Positions 44,710 through 53,280 are shown, counted from the stretch's first letter. The stretch is DNA of 64,000 nt from JANMMJ01 sp964543235 (GCA_964543235.1 CAZIXE010000014.1:9794-73793); one strand, 5' to 3'. Notes: a model not told the origin generated them from the letters alone. Numbers and translations are program-made.

Positions 44710-45513
44710 ATGTCAAGAAAGCCGCCGACCATTGCCGATGTACGCGCCAACAAGGGCAAGTATCGATATACCATGTTGCGCGTCGAAACCTGGGAGGAGC
44801 TCGCGGCAGCGGAAGCGGCGGGAATTGACATGGTTTCCGTGCCGCCGGACATGATTGCTCAGCAGCGCTTCCGCGCTGTGGCACCATCGCTGTTTGCGGT
44901 TCCGGGTCTTGCACTCTGGGAGAATGACGGCACGACCGACGGCTTCCTGCGCTGGGGTTTCGAAATGCTGCGGCATGGCGCCGATGCCGTCTATTGTGCA
45001 GCGTCGATTGAGACGGTTCGGCGAATGGCTGACGAAGGCATCCCGGTGATTGGCCATGTGGGCCTCATCCCCCATACCTGCACCTGGACGGGCGGCTTCA
45101 GAGCCGTCGGCAAGACGGCCGACGGCGCCATGCAGGTATTTGAACGGTGCAAGCGCTACGAGGACGCCGGCGCCTTCGGTGTCGAGATTGAGGTGGTACC
45201 GCCGGATGTGACGGCGGCGATTTCGAAGCACACATCGCTCTTCCTCATATCCATGGGAGGCGGTGCTGGCGGCGACTGCCAGTACCTCTTTGCCTGCGAT
45301 GTGCTCGGCACCAACACGGGCCATGTGCCACGGCATGCCAGGCAGTATGCAAATCTGGCAAACGAATATGCCCGCCTCCAGGACTTGCGCATCTCCGCGT
45401 TCCGCGCATTTGCGGCGGATGTCAGAAGTGGCGCCTTTCCTGCGGAACCTCATCTCGTCGCCGCCCCAAAGACAGAAATGGAGGAGTTCAGGCGGCGGAT
45501 GCCGGGCGCGTGA
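44710..45513 (+). CDS. Divergent PanB paralogue (ketopantoate hydroxymethyltransferase-like)
   Basis: A 267-residue TIM-barrel protein of the PanB/phosphoenolpyruvate-mutase-like superfamily. Similarity to PanB is clear in IPVIGHVGLIPHTCTWTGGF, the helix DAGAFGVEIEVVP, and the distal GGGAGGDCQYLFACDVLG. Active-site positions differ, however. The usual VGDS is VPPDM, the ADLPF strand is ALWEND, and the KLEGG segment is VYCAAS. True pantothenate synthesis is therefore unlikely. As the last gene of the hydroxylase/ABC cluster it may act on an alpha-keto acid or on a one-carbon unit released by demethylation; that is conjecture. Confidence 0.78.
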   Translation: MSRKPPTIADVRANKGKYRYTMLRVETWEELAAAEAAGIDMVSVPPDMIAQQRFRAVAPSLFAVPGLALWENDGTTDGFLRWGFEMLRHGADAVYCAASIETVRRMADEGIPVIGHVGLIPHTCTWTGGFRAVGKTADGAMQVFERCKRYEDAGAFGVEIEVVPPDVTAAISKHTSLFLISMGGGAGGDCQYLFACDVLGTNTGHVPRHARQYANLANEYARLQDLRISAFRAFAADVRSGAFPAEPHLVAAPKTEMEEFRRRMPGA

Positions 45514-45553
45514 CAGCAGGCAGCGCGAGACCTTGGCCCGATACAGTCGCTGC

Positions 45554-45569
45554 CAGCGGCAAACCGCTG
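45554..45569. terminator. Short hairpin between convergent PanB-like and redoxin genes
   Basis: CAGCGG (45554-45559) and CCGCTG (45564-45569) pair perfectly around loop CAAA in the 60-base gap between two converging genes. There is no U-run, so it is only a possible terminator. Confidence 0.35.
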
Positions 45570-45573
45570 AAGG

Positions 45574-46281
45574 TCAGCTGTCCGTCTTGATGGCCGCTAT
45601 GATCTTCTCGATGTCCATGCGCTTTCGGTAGTCGGGGTCGACGAAACGGGCCTTGATAACCCCGTCCTTGCCCAGCACGAAAGTCGCCGGAATGGGCAGG
45701 TTCCAGCTCTCATTGTCCTGGAACACTGAAATGTCCCAGCCGGCCGCGGTCATTGCCTGGCGCTTCTCGTCATTGATCTTGATGGCGAGCTGCAGCTCGA
45801 GGGCATAGCCGCAGTCCAGGTCGGTTAGGATGGGAAACGTGCCCCCCGAATCTTCCTTGAGCTTCCGCGTGTACTTCTGCGTTTCCGGCATGATCAGCAC
45901 CAGCTGGCCGCCGGCGGCGCTTACTTCCCGCTCGATCCCGGCCAGTGCATCGGCGTTGATCCGGCAATATGGGCACCAGTGCCCGCGATGGAAGGCCATT
46001 ACCAGGTTGCCGCGCTCCAGAAGTTGCGCGAGGCTGATGAACCGCCCCCTCTCGTCGGGCAGCACGAAGCCCGGCATGATCTCCCCGACCTGCGGAGCGC
46101 TTTCGCCGGCGCGGTTCTCGTGCAAGCGCTTCACCATGCGGTCGACGATATCGGCAAACTCCGGGCTGAGGCGCCGCACATCATCCGCAAAGGCGCTGAG
46201 CCGGTCGGCAAGTGGCGCATCCATCGCCTTGCAGCGTTCGGTGCACTGTTCCAGTTCTTGCGCGAGCGACAGCGTATTCAA
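45574..46281 (-). CDS. AhpC/TSA-type peroxiredoxin-like redoxin
   Basis: A 235-residue protein with a thioredoxin-fold redoxin domain in its C-terminal two-thirds. The peroxidatic-type motif is AFHRGHWCPYCRINADAL, with a CxxC arrangement, preceded by MPGFVLPDERGRFISL and followed by LPIPATFVLGKDGVIKARF. The N-terminal 60 residues form an extra helical segment. No signal peptide is seen. The start is a TTG at 46281 with a strong AGGAGG seven bases upstream; it overlaps the LysR stop, so the two are co-translated. A role in peroxide or thiol stress is likely, controlled by the LysR protein. Confidence 0.83.
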   Translation of the reverse strand: MNTLSLAQELEQCTERCKAMDAPLADRLSAFADDVRRLSPEFADIVDRMVKRLHENRAGESAPQVGEIMPGFVLPDERGRFISLAQLLERGNLVMAFHRGHWCPYCRINADALAGIEREVSAAGGQLVLIMPETQKYTRKLKEDSGGTFPILTDLDCGYALELQLAIKINDEKRQAMTAAGWDISVFQDNESWNLPIPATFVLGKDGVIKARFVDPDYRKRMDIEKIIAAIKTDS

Positions 46282-47195
46282 TTCTTTGCCTCCTCCACCA
46301 CGGCAACCTCTTGCTCGTCACTCTCCCAGTCGCGCGCCCGCAGCAGATTGATCAGGGCGGCAGCTGCAGGCGAGTGCTTGCGGCCGGCCACTGAGTAGAG
46401 ATGGATCCACCGGCTCATCTCCACGCCATCGACATGGCTGACGACGAGACCATCCGGTACGCGCTTGTTCTCAAGCCACGAGGCGATGCCGACATTGGCC
46501 TTGACGAGATGGGCCAGATCCTCGGCCAGCGGCACCTCGTGCTTACTGACCTTGGCTATGCCGTACTCCTTGAGTTTGCTCTCGAGCGACCGCGCCAGCC
46601 AGCAGTTGGGACGGCTCAGCAGGCGCTCTTCCGCCAGATCGAGGACTTCGACCTTGTTGCGTCCGACCAGGGCATGCTGCCGGTTGAGAAGTAATCCGTA
46701 GTGCTCTTCGAACAGTTTCTTGGCATTGAGGCGGTCCCAGTCCTCGTCGATTGATCCGGCAACGGCAATCTCGGAGTCGCCTGCTTTCAGCTGCTCGAGA
46801 ATCTCGTGCGGCGGGCCTCTGAACATCTTGATTTCGATCTTGGGAAAAGCCGTACTGATCTCGCCAAGGACTGGCGACAGCCATTCAAGGTCGATTGATC
46901 GCGACAGGGCCAGTCTGAGCGGTGCATGGCCCTGCTTGAGGAATGCCGTGGCAATTGCCTTGGCGTTCTGGTTGGCTTCGAAGCATTCGAGCAACGCCGG
47001 ATAAACGGCCCGCCCGAGATCGGTCATGTGGGTGAGCGTACGCTCGCGCCGGAACAGCTCACCACCCAGTTCGCCCTCGAGCTGCTGGATGGCCCGCGAC
47101 AGGGCCGGCTGCGAAACGTGGCATTCTTCAGCGGCGCGCGTGAAATTCTTCGTCCGGCAAACTGCCAGATAGTAGCGAACCTGATAGAGTTCCAT
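46278..47195 (-). CDS. LysR-family transcriptional regulator
   Basis: A 305-residue LysR regulator. The N-terminal winged helix MELYQVRYYLAVCRTKNFTR and its continuation CHVSQPALSRAIQQLEGELG are standard. The effector domain (APLRLALSRSIDLEWLSPVL onward) is complete and contains Cys in RPNCWLARS. Start at 47195 because homology begins there; an in-frame extension upstream is not conserved. It overlaps the TTG start of the redoxin gene by four bases, so it probably autoregulates an operon with it. Confidence 0.9.
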   Translation of the reverse strand: MELYQVRYYLAVCRTKNFTRAAEECHVSQPALSRAIQQLEGELGGELFRRERTLTHMTDLGRAVYPALLECFEANQNAKAIATAFLKQGHAPLRLALSRSIDLEWLSPVLGEISTAFPKIEIKMFRGPPHEILEQLKAGDSEIAVAGSIDEDWDRLNAKKLFEEHYGLLLNRQHALVGRNKVEVLDLAEERLLSRPNCWLARSLESKLKEYGIAKVSKHEVPLAEDLAHLVKANVGIASWLENKRVPDGLVVSHVDGVEMSRWIHLYSVAGRKHSPAAAALINLLRARDWESDEQEVAVVEEAKN

Positions 47196-47347
47196 TAGGT
47201 CATTCCCAAAGTCGAACGACCCGGACGCCCCCGCAACCGGATTGCAGACCCGCCAGCCCCTCATGGCGAACCCATGGGCTATTACACCCTTACCGCGAGA
47301 TTTTGAAGGAGTTCGTGGCTCATTGCGTCAAAATAAAGTGATGGAGA

Positions 47348-48343
47348 TCATGCCGCAGCTTGACGCAGGCCGTCGGCGATCAGGCTGACGATCTCGAACA
47401 TGACATGCGCTGCCACCATGGCCGTGATGTTGTTGGGGCTGTCCTTGGTCGGCATCAGGCAAACGACGTCGCCGCCGATCACGTTGAGGCCCCGGGCGCC
47501 GCGCAGCAGCCGGTTGGCCTCGTCCATGCTCCAGCCCGTGACGCCGGCTTCAATATTGGACACGCCCGGCGCCACTGCAGGGTCCAGGCAGTCGAGGTCA
47601 AAGGTGATATAGACCGGCGCGTTGCCGATCCGCTCACGAAAACGGCTAATCACCGCTTCCGGCCCCATCTCCCGGTACTGCTCCATGGTAATGACCGCAT
47701 AGCCGAGGTCATAGGAGGGTTTGAGCCAATCCCGGGTACGGGGATTCCCGCGCATGCCGATCTGCGTGCTTTTGGAGGCATCCAGATTGCCCTGCCTGAC
47801 GCAATAGGCGGCCCAATGCGCTGCCGATTTCCGGGCCCCCATCCAGTGCGGAATGTTTTCGTATGAATCCGTATGGGCGTCGAAATGCAGGAGCGCCGCC
47901 GGACTCCCCGAGGTGAGCCTTGCCTGCTTCCCGGCTATGGCTTGGACGATCGCCCCGGTAATGCCGTGGTCACCGCCGATCGAGACCGGTTTGGCGCCGG
48001 CCGCATCAATGGCCTGGTAGAACGCTGAAATGCGCTCGACGCATTTTTCGTTGTCCATGGCCTCCGGGAGCGGCACGTCACCGAGGTCATTGATCCGGCA
48101 GGCCTCCCAGGGTGAGAAGTCGAACTGTTGGTGAAAGCGCCGATTATGCGCCGATACGTGACGAACCGCCCGCGGCCCCAGATGCTGGTCACGCTCGGTC
48201 GAGCCGTTGCCGGAACTGTGTGGAACACCGACGAGCGCAATATCGGTGTGCCGCGGATCAGGATCGTGCGGACAGCGGAACAGCGTCGGAACGCCCCACC
48301 AATAGAGCGTCTCCATCATCATCGCGTCTATCGAATCTGTCAT
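47348..48343 (-). CDS. Agmatinase-family ureohydrolase
   Basis: A 331-residue arginase-superfamily enzyme that hydrolyses a guanidino compound to urea and an amine. The two-manganese ligands are all visible: His in GGDHGITG, HFDAHTDSYE, and Asp in TFDLDCLDPAVAPG. The N-terminus has METLYWWGVPTLFRCP and HSSGNGSTERDQHLGPRAV. Family members act on agmatine, guanidinobutyrate or guanidinopropionate, and the sequence does not tell me which. GGAGAG lies upstream of the ATG. It stands alone, with the LysR gene 152 bases away on the same strand. Confidence 0.88.
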   Translation of the reverse strand: MTDSIDAMMMETLYWWGVPTLFRCPHDPDPRHTDIALVGVPHSSGNGSTERDQHLGPRAVRHVSAHNRRFHQQFDFSPWEACRINDLGDVPLPEAMDNEKCVERISAFYQAIDAAGAKPVSIGGDHGITGAIVQAIAGKQARLTSGSPAALLHFDAHTDSYENIPHWMGARKSAAHWAAYCVRQGNLDASKSTQIGMRGNPRTRDWLKPSYDLGYAVITMEQYREMGPEAVISRFRERIGNAPVYITFDLDCLDPAVAPGVSNIEAGVTGWSMDEANRLLRGARGLNVIGGDVVCLMPTKDSPNNITAMVAAHVMFEIVSLIADGLRQAAA

Positions 48344-48646
48344 GGTGTCTCTCCGCTTGCATTGGTTTCGTCAGTCTTTGCCGGCGTGAATCAGACCGAT
48401 TGACCCATCATGGCCGTGGCGGGTAACGCTTGCAATTCGTCGCGCCCCTTGTTACCGGCTCGTCCCACATTCACCTGTCCACCAGTCGATCTGACCCGAT
48501 GCAGCCACCGTGAATCGCCCTCGGCAAGACTTTGCTAAACCGGCTCCGGCAGAAGATCTATCGCCATAGTCCAAGCCAACTGAAATCCCCTCCCGTTGCC
48601 GCAGCAGCGCCTTGAATTCGCCCCCTGAGAGCGCTCTCTGAGCACA
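48344..48646. other. 303-base divergent intergenic region
   Basis: Divergent gap between the ureohydrolase and opgC; it should hold promoters for both. The only clear element is a perfect 12-base palindrome, GAGAGCGCTCTC, at 48627-48638, eight bases before the opgC ATG, which could be an operator. Short open frames across the gap look like shadows. Confidence 0.4.
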
Positions 48647-49813
48647 ATGAGCACTCACTTCCGCGACCATCGCATCGACTTCCTGCGTGGCCTTGCGCTG
48701 GCCTCGATCTTTATCAACCACGTGCCGGGCAACATGTGGGAGAAGGTGACCCACAAGAACTTCGGCTTCTCGGATGCGGCCGAGATTTTCGTACTGCTGG
48801 CTGGTTATGCTTCGGCCTTCGCCTACTTCTCGCGCTTTGAGAGGGGTGAGCGTTGGCAGGCAGTGAAACGCGCGTGGCGGCGTGCCGGCGTGCTCTATGT
48901 CAGCCACATCGTGACGACCATGCTGGCAATCGCCTTGTTCTGTATTGCAGCCATTACCTTGGCAGAACCCGCCTATCTCGACGACAGTCTGATCTTCCTG
49001 AACCTGAAGCCGTTCCTTGCCGATCCGGCAACGGCGATCATTGGACTGGTAATGCTGGGGCATCAGCTTGGCTATTTCAACATCCTTTCCATGTACATGG
49101 TGATCCTGCTGATGCTGCCTGCGCTATTTTGGCTTGCGGCGCGGAGCTTGCGCCTCGTACTACTGTTCTCCCTCGTACTCTGGCTTCTGGCCGGTGCCTT
49201 CTCCATCAACATGCCGAACTATCCCTTGGCCGGCGGCTGGTTTTTCAATCCGTTCGCGTGGCAGCTGCTCTTCGTCATAGGCCTGGTGCTGGGCATCAGA
49301 TCGCGCCGCCGCGAGCCCTTGTCGCTGCCGGGCCCGGTCCTCGTCCTGGCTGCTCTGTATTGCTTCGTTGCGGCCCTTTGGGTGAATCTCGAACTCTGGT
49401 CCTGGCAGCCCGCCATCCCGAGGGATTGGTGGTGGGCCCATCACTTTTACTATTTCGACAAGACCTATCTCTCCATTCCGCGTCTCCTGCATGTCTTGGC
49501 GCTCGCCACCGTGGTAATGCTGCTGCCCTGGGGAAGCTGGCTCCACCGGATCGGGCCGTCCAACGCTCTGACGGCCATGGGCCGGCACTCCCTGCCTGTC
49601 TTCTGCTGCGGCTCTCTTCTGGCCATGGCCGGCGCCATCCTGCGCCAGGAACTGGGTGGAGGCTTTGCCGTCGATACGATCCTTGTGGCCACCGGGCTCG
49701 CCCTTCTTTCCTCTCTGGCAAAGGCACTGAACGGCGACCGCCAGCCAGCCGCCGGCGTCAGCGTGCCCGCTCCGGGAACGCCCTTGCAATGGCCTCTGCG
49801 TTCGCCGCAATGA
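48647..49813 (+). CDS. opgC: OpgC-family membrane acyltransferase
   Basis: A 388-residue integral membrane protein with about ten hydrophobic segments. The start HFRDHRIDFLRGLALASIFINH and the following HKNFGFSDAAEIFVLLAGY are diagnostic of OpgC, the enzyme that adds succinyl groups to periplasmic glucans in Rhizobiales and relatives. No glucan synthase (opgGH or ndvB/chvB) is next to it here, so the acceptor glycan is presumed. Its last 56 bases overlap the 3' end of the convergent mtnA homologue. Confidence 0.88.
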   Translation: MSTHFRDHRIDFLRGLALASIFINHVPGNMWEKVTHKNFGFSDAAEIFVLLAGYASAFAYFSRFERGERWQAVKRAWRRAGVLYVSHIVTTMLAIALFCIAAITLAEPAYLDDSLIFLNLKPFLADPATAIIGLVMLGHQLGYFNILSMYMVILLMLPALFWLAARSLRLVLLFSLVLWLLAGAFSINMPNYPLAGGWFFNPFAWQLLFVIGLVLGIRSRRREPLSLPGPVLVLAALYCFVAALWVNLELWSWQPAIPRDWWWAHHFYYFDKTYLSIPRLLHVLALATVVMLLPWGSWLHRIGPSNALTAMGRHSLPVFCCGSLLAMAGAILRQELGGGFAVDTILVATGLALLSSLAKALNGDRQPAAGVSVPAPGTPLQWPLRSPQ

Positions 49814-50855
49814 TCCCGCGCTCGGTAATGAGCCCCGTGACATATTTCGCCGGCGTGACATCGAAGGCGTAATTGGCAACCGGCGAGCCCGGCGCCACGA
49901 TGTTCACCGTCTCTATGCGGCCGTCACGGGTCAGCCCCGTGATTTCCGAGACTTCCGTGCCGGCGCGCTGTTCGATGGGGACTTCGGCGATTCCGTCCTG
50001 CACCGAAAAGTCGATGGTCGGCGAGGGCAGGGCCACGTAGAAGGGCACACCATTGTCATGCGCGGCGAGCGCCTTGAGATAGGTGCCGATCTTGTTGCAG
50101 ACATCGCCGCGCGCCGTGGTGCGATCGGTTCCAACGATCACCAGGTCAACGAGCCTGTGCTGCATCAGGTGTCCGCCCGTGTTGTCGGGGACCACCGTGT
50201 GGGGAACGCCATGGTGGCCAAGCTCCCACGCGGTGAGCGAGGCGCCCTGATTGCGCGGTCGCGTCTCGTCGACCCAGACATGCACGGGGATCGCCGTATC
50301 GTGCGCCATGTAGATCGGTGCCGTCGCTGTGCCCCAATCCACTGTGGCAAGCCATCCGGCATTGCAATGCGTAAGGATGTTGACAGCTTCGCCTGGCTTT
50401 TTCCGCGCTGCGATCTCTTGAATGAGGCCGAGCCCGGCGCGCCCTATAGCCTTGTTGATCTCGACATCCTCGTCGCAAATGGCGCCGGCACGGCGATAGG
50501 CTGCTTCGGCGCGCGACGATGGTGCCAATGGCCGAAGCGTCCGCACCATTTCATCCAGAGCCCATTTGAGATTGATGGCCGTCGGCCGTGTCGCGTGCAG
50601 AACGGCGTAAGCATGTTCGATGTTGCGGTCGGATGGATCGGCCCGCATCGCGAGCGCCATGCCGTAGGCCGCCGTGGCGCCGATCAGTGGCGCGCCTCTC
50701 ACCAGCATGTCCTTGATGGCGTGGGCGGCATCCTCCATGCTGACAAGGGTGACCGTCTCAAAGCGGTGGGGGAACCGTGTCTGGTCGATGATCTCGACTG
50801 TGGCGCCATCGCTGCGGAGCCAGATGGTGCGATAGGGCGTGCCGTCGACCTTCAT
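49758..50855 (-). CDS. mtnA: S-methyl-5-thioribose-1-phosphate isomerase homologue (MtnA)
   Basis: An aldose-phosphate isomerase of the MtnA/eIF2B-alpha-like family, 365 residues. Family blocks are VRGAPLIGATAAYG, the catalytic cysteine in LTHCNAGWLATVDWG, ETRPRNQGASLTAWEL and the catalytic Asp in IVGTDRTTARGDVCNKIGTY. In methionine salvage MtnA turns methylthioribose-1-phosphate into the ribulose form. Related enzymes isomerise other 5-modified ribose-1-phosphates. It starts one base after the stop of an SDR gene, giving a two-gene operon with no other salvage gene. An mtnK homologue lies at the window start. The ATG at 50855 fits the family; upstream in-frame sequence belongs to the SDR region. 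Confidence 0.9.
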   Translation of the reverse strand: MKVDGTPYRTIWLRSDGATVEIIDQTRFPHRFETVTLVSMEDAAHAIKDMLVRGAPLIGATAAYGMALAMRADPSDRNIEHAYAVLHATRPTAINLKWALDEMVRTLRPLAPSSRAEAAYRRAGAICDEDVEINKAIGRAGLGLIQEIAARKKPGEAVNILTHCNAGWLATVDWGTATAPIYMAHDTAIPVHVWVDETRPRNQGASLTAWELGHHGVPHTVVPDNTGGHLMQHRLVDLVIVGTDRTTARGDVCNKIGTYLKALAAHDNGVPFYVALPSPTIDFSVQDGIAEVPIEQRAGTEVSEITGLTRDGRIETVNIVAPGSPVANYAFDVTPAKYVTGLITERGIIAANAEAIARAFPERAR

Positions 50856-50856
50856 G

Positions 50857-51627
50857 TCACAAAGCCGTGTAGCCACCGTCGATGAGTATCGACTGCCCGG
50901 TGATAAGGTCGGAAGCGGGTGAGGCAAGAAACAGGACGAGATCCGCCACTTCGATCGGCCGGCCGAAACGCCCCAATGGTATCTTGGCGAGCATTGGGCC
51001 ACACTTTTCCGGTTGACCCCAGACCTGCTCTCCCATCGGCGTGAGGATGACCGTCGGGCAGACCGCATTGATCTGGATATTGTATTTCGACCATTCGCTG
51101 GTCATGACCTGGGTAAGCGAGTTAAGCCCGCCCTTGGAAGCGCAATAGGCGCCGTGGTCATCGAGCCCGATAACGCCCGCCTGCGAAGAAATATTGATGA
51201 TCTTGCCGCGTTTCTGCCTGATCATGGCCGGCGCCAATGCCTGCGCCATGAGGAATGGTGCCCTGAGATTGACCGCCATGGTCTTGTCCCACTCTTCCGT
51301 CGTTAGATCGAGGAGGGGCGCGATGAGGGCAATACCGGCATTGTTGACCAGGATGTCGATGGTGCCGAATTCTTCGAGGGCGGCGGCAGCCGCAGCGCGG
51401 GTCTCTGCCTCGTAGGCCAGATCAGCCTTGATCGGCTTCGCCTTTCGGCCATGTTTTTCGATTGCCCTGCTGGCCGCGGCAAGCCCGGCCTCGTCGCGCC
51501 CCACAGCGGCAACGTTGGCGCCGGCATTCGCCAGAACCTCGCAGATCGCCAGTCCAATGCCCTTTGATGCGCCAGTGACCAGCGCCCTGCTGCCGTCGAG
51601 CGAGAACCGCTTGACCCACTCCTCCAT
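50857..51627 (-). CDS. Short-chain dehydrogenase/reductase (sugar-type)
   Basis: A 256-residue NAD(P)-dependent SDR. The cofactor motif is LVTGASKGIGLAI, followed by LVNNAGIALIAPLL. The catalytic Ser is in IINISSQAGVIG and the YxxxK in YCASKGGLNSL. The C-terminus LITGQSILIDGGYTAL is typical of sugar or gluconate dehydrogenases. The ATG at 51627 has GGAGGAG at good spacing; a GTG two codons upstream is less likely. One base separates it from the mtnA homologue, suggesting both act on the same sugar or sugar phosphate. Confidence 0.88.
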   Translation of the reverse strand: MEEWVKRFSLDGSRALVTGASKGIGLAICEVLANAGANVAAVGRDEAGLAAASRAIEKHGRKAKPIKADLAYEAETRAAAAAALEEFGTIDILVNNAGIALIAPLLDLTTEEWDKTMAVNLRAPFLMAQALAPAMIRQKRGKIINISSQAGVIGLDDHGAYCASKGGLNSLTQVMTSEWSKYNIQINAVCPTVILTPMGEQVWGQPEKCGPMLAKIPLGRFGRPIEVADLVLFLASPASDLITGQSILIDGGYTAL

Positions 51628-51744
51628 TGCCACTCCTCCCTTGGTTCCGGCAGAGCTTAGAAGATGATTCGATTGTTCCTGAAACGTTCTTGCAACATGG
51701 TTGCCATTCCGGTATGCTCAAAACCCTAAGATGCGGGGTGTGGA

Positions 51745-53280
51745 ATGGTATCTCATGTTGCCACAGTGGCCTTTCAAGGAATCGAGGCCGTCTCGGTTGA
51801 CGTACAGGCACAATTATCGACCGCCGGCCAGGTTCACTTCAATGTTGTGGGTCTTGGCGACAAGGCTGTCGCCGAGAGCCGCGAACGGGTTCGCGCCGCG
51901 CTATTTGCCGTGGGTCTGGCGCTTCCCGGCAAGCGCATTACCGTCAATCTCTCACCGGCCGATCTGCCAAAGGAGGGCAGCCATTACGATCTGCCCATCG
52001 CGCTGGCGCTCCTGGCCTGTATGGGTGTTTTGCCGCACGACTTCATCTCCCGCTATTTGGTCATTGGCGAATTGGCGCTGGACGGTTCGATCACCGGGGT
52101 CGCCGGTGCCTTGCCGGCCGCCATCGCGGCTAACGCTAGGGGACTCGGCCTCGTATGCCCGAAGGCAAGCGGCGCCGAGGCAGCCTGGGCTGGCGAGGAC
52201 GTCGATATTCTGGCACCTGCCAACATCGTCCAGCTGATTAACCACGTGAACGGCAACCAGGTCCTCTCACGCCCGAAACCGGGCGTTGCCGAGGAGGACG
52301 CACTTCTCCCCGACTTCCGCGATGTGAAAGGACAAGAAGCGGCCAAGCGTGCCTTGGAAGTGGCCGCCGCCGGTGGTCACCATGTCCTGATGGTTGGGCC
52401 TCCCGGGGCCGGCAAGTCCATGCTCGCCCAACGCCTGCCGTCCATCCTCCCGCCCTTGGACTCGCGCGAGATGCTGGAGATCAGCATGATCGCCTCACTC
52501 GCCGGAGAACTGACGGGGGGCAAGCTGTCGCGCCGCCGGCCTTTTCGTGCCCCGCACCACTCGGCCTCGATGCCGGCGCTTGTTGGAGGCGGACTGCGGG
52601 CCCGGCCGGGCGAAATGGCCTTGGCGCACCTTGGCGTACTGTTCCTCGACGAACTGCCGGAGTTCCAGCCTCGGGTTCTCGAAAGCCTGCGGCAACCGCT
52701 CGAAACCGGCGAAACGGCTGTTGCACGAGTCAACTACCATGTCACCTACCCGGCGCGCTTTCAGCTCGTCGCCGCGATGAATCCGTGCAAGTGCGGCATG
52801 TCGGGGGAACCGGGACATGCCTGCCGCAAGGGAGTGCGCTGCGCCGCGGATTACCAGGCGCGCATCTCGGGCCCACTGCTCGATCGCATGGACATCCAGA
52901 TCGAGCTTCCCGCCGTCCGTGCCTCCGACTTGACTCTGCCGCCGCCCAAGGAGACGAGTGCCGACATCGCGGCCCGGGTCGCGGCGACACGCGATCGGCA
53001 GCGTGCCCGCTTTGCGAGGTTGGGACTGCCTCATCTGCGCACCAATGCCGAGGCCGATGGTGAGTTGCTCGACACGATAGCGCGGCCGGACAAGGCCGGA
53101 TTGAAGCTGCTGCGGGATGCCGCAGATGCCATGAATCTCTCGGCGCGCGGCTATCACCGCGTCCTGCGCGTGGCGCGGACGCTGGCCGACCTCGACGGCA
53201 AGGACGCAATCGCTGGCCTTCACATTGCCGAGGCTCTCAGCTATCGCCAGCGTCTCGCCGCTTTCCAGCGAGCCGCATGA
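51745..53280 (+). CDS. YifB/ComM-family Mg-chelatase-like AAA+ ATPase
   Basis: A 511-residue protein of the YifB (ComM) family, which acts as a helicase aiding integration of DNA during natural transformation. The N-terminal domain has VGLGDKAVAESRERVRAAL. The Walker A motif is VGPPGAGKSMLAQRLPSILP, Walker B is LFLDELPEFQ, and the C-terminal Mg-chelatase domain has NLSARGYHRVLRVARTLADL. The cysteines in CKCGMSGEPGHAC and C(R)CAADY form the usual zinc-like cluster. The ATG at 51745 is preceded by GTGTGGA. It is a single gene divergent from the SDR/mtnA pair. Confidence 0.93.
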   Translation: MVSHVATVAFQGIEAVSVDVQAQLSTAGQVHFNVVGLGDKAVAESRERVRAALFAVGLALPGKRITVNLSPADLPKEGSHYDLPIALALLACMGVLPHDFISRYLVIGELALDGSITGVAGALPAAIAANARGLGLVCPKASGAEAAWAGEDVDILAPANIVQLINHVNGNQVLSRPKPGVAEEDALLPDFRDVKGQEAAKRALEVAAAGGHHVLMVGPPGAGKSMLAQRLPSILPPLDSREMLEISMIASLAGELTGGKLSRRRPFRAPHHSASMPALVGGGLRARPGEMALAHLGVLFLDELPEFQPRVLESLRQPLETGETAVARVNYHVTYPARFQLVAAMNPCKCGMSGEPGHACRKGVRCAADYQARISGPLLDRMDIQIELPAVRASDLTLPPPKETSADIAARVAATRDRQRARFARLGLPHLRTNAEADGELLDTIARPDKAGLKLLRDAADAMNLSARGYHRVLRVARTLADLDGKDAIAGLHIAEALSYRQRLAAFQRAA

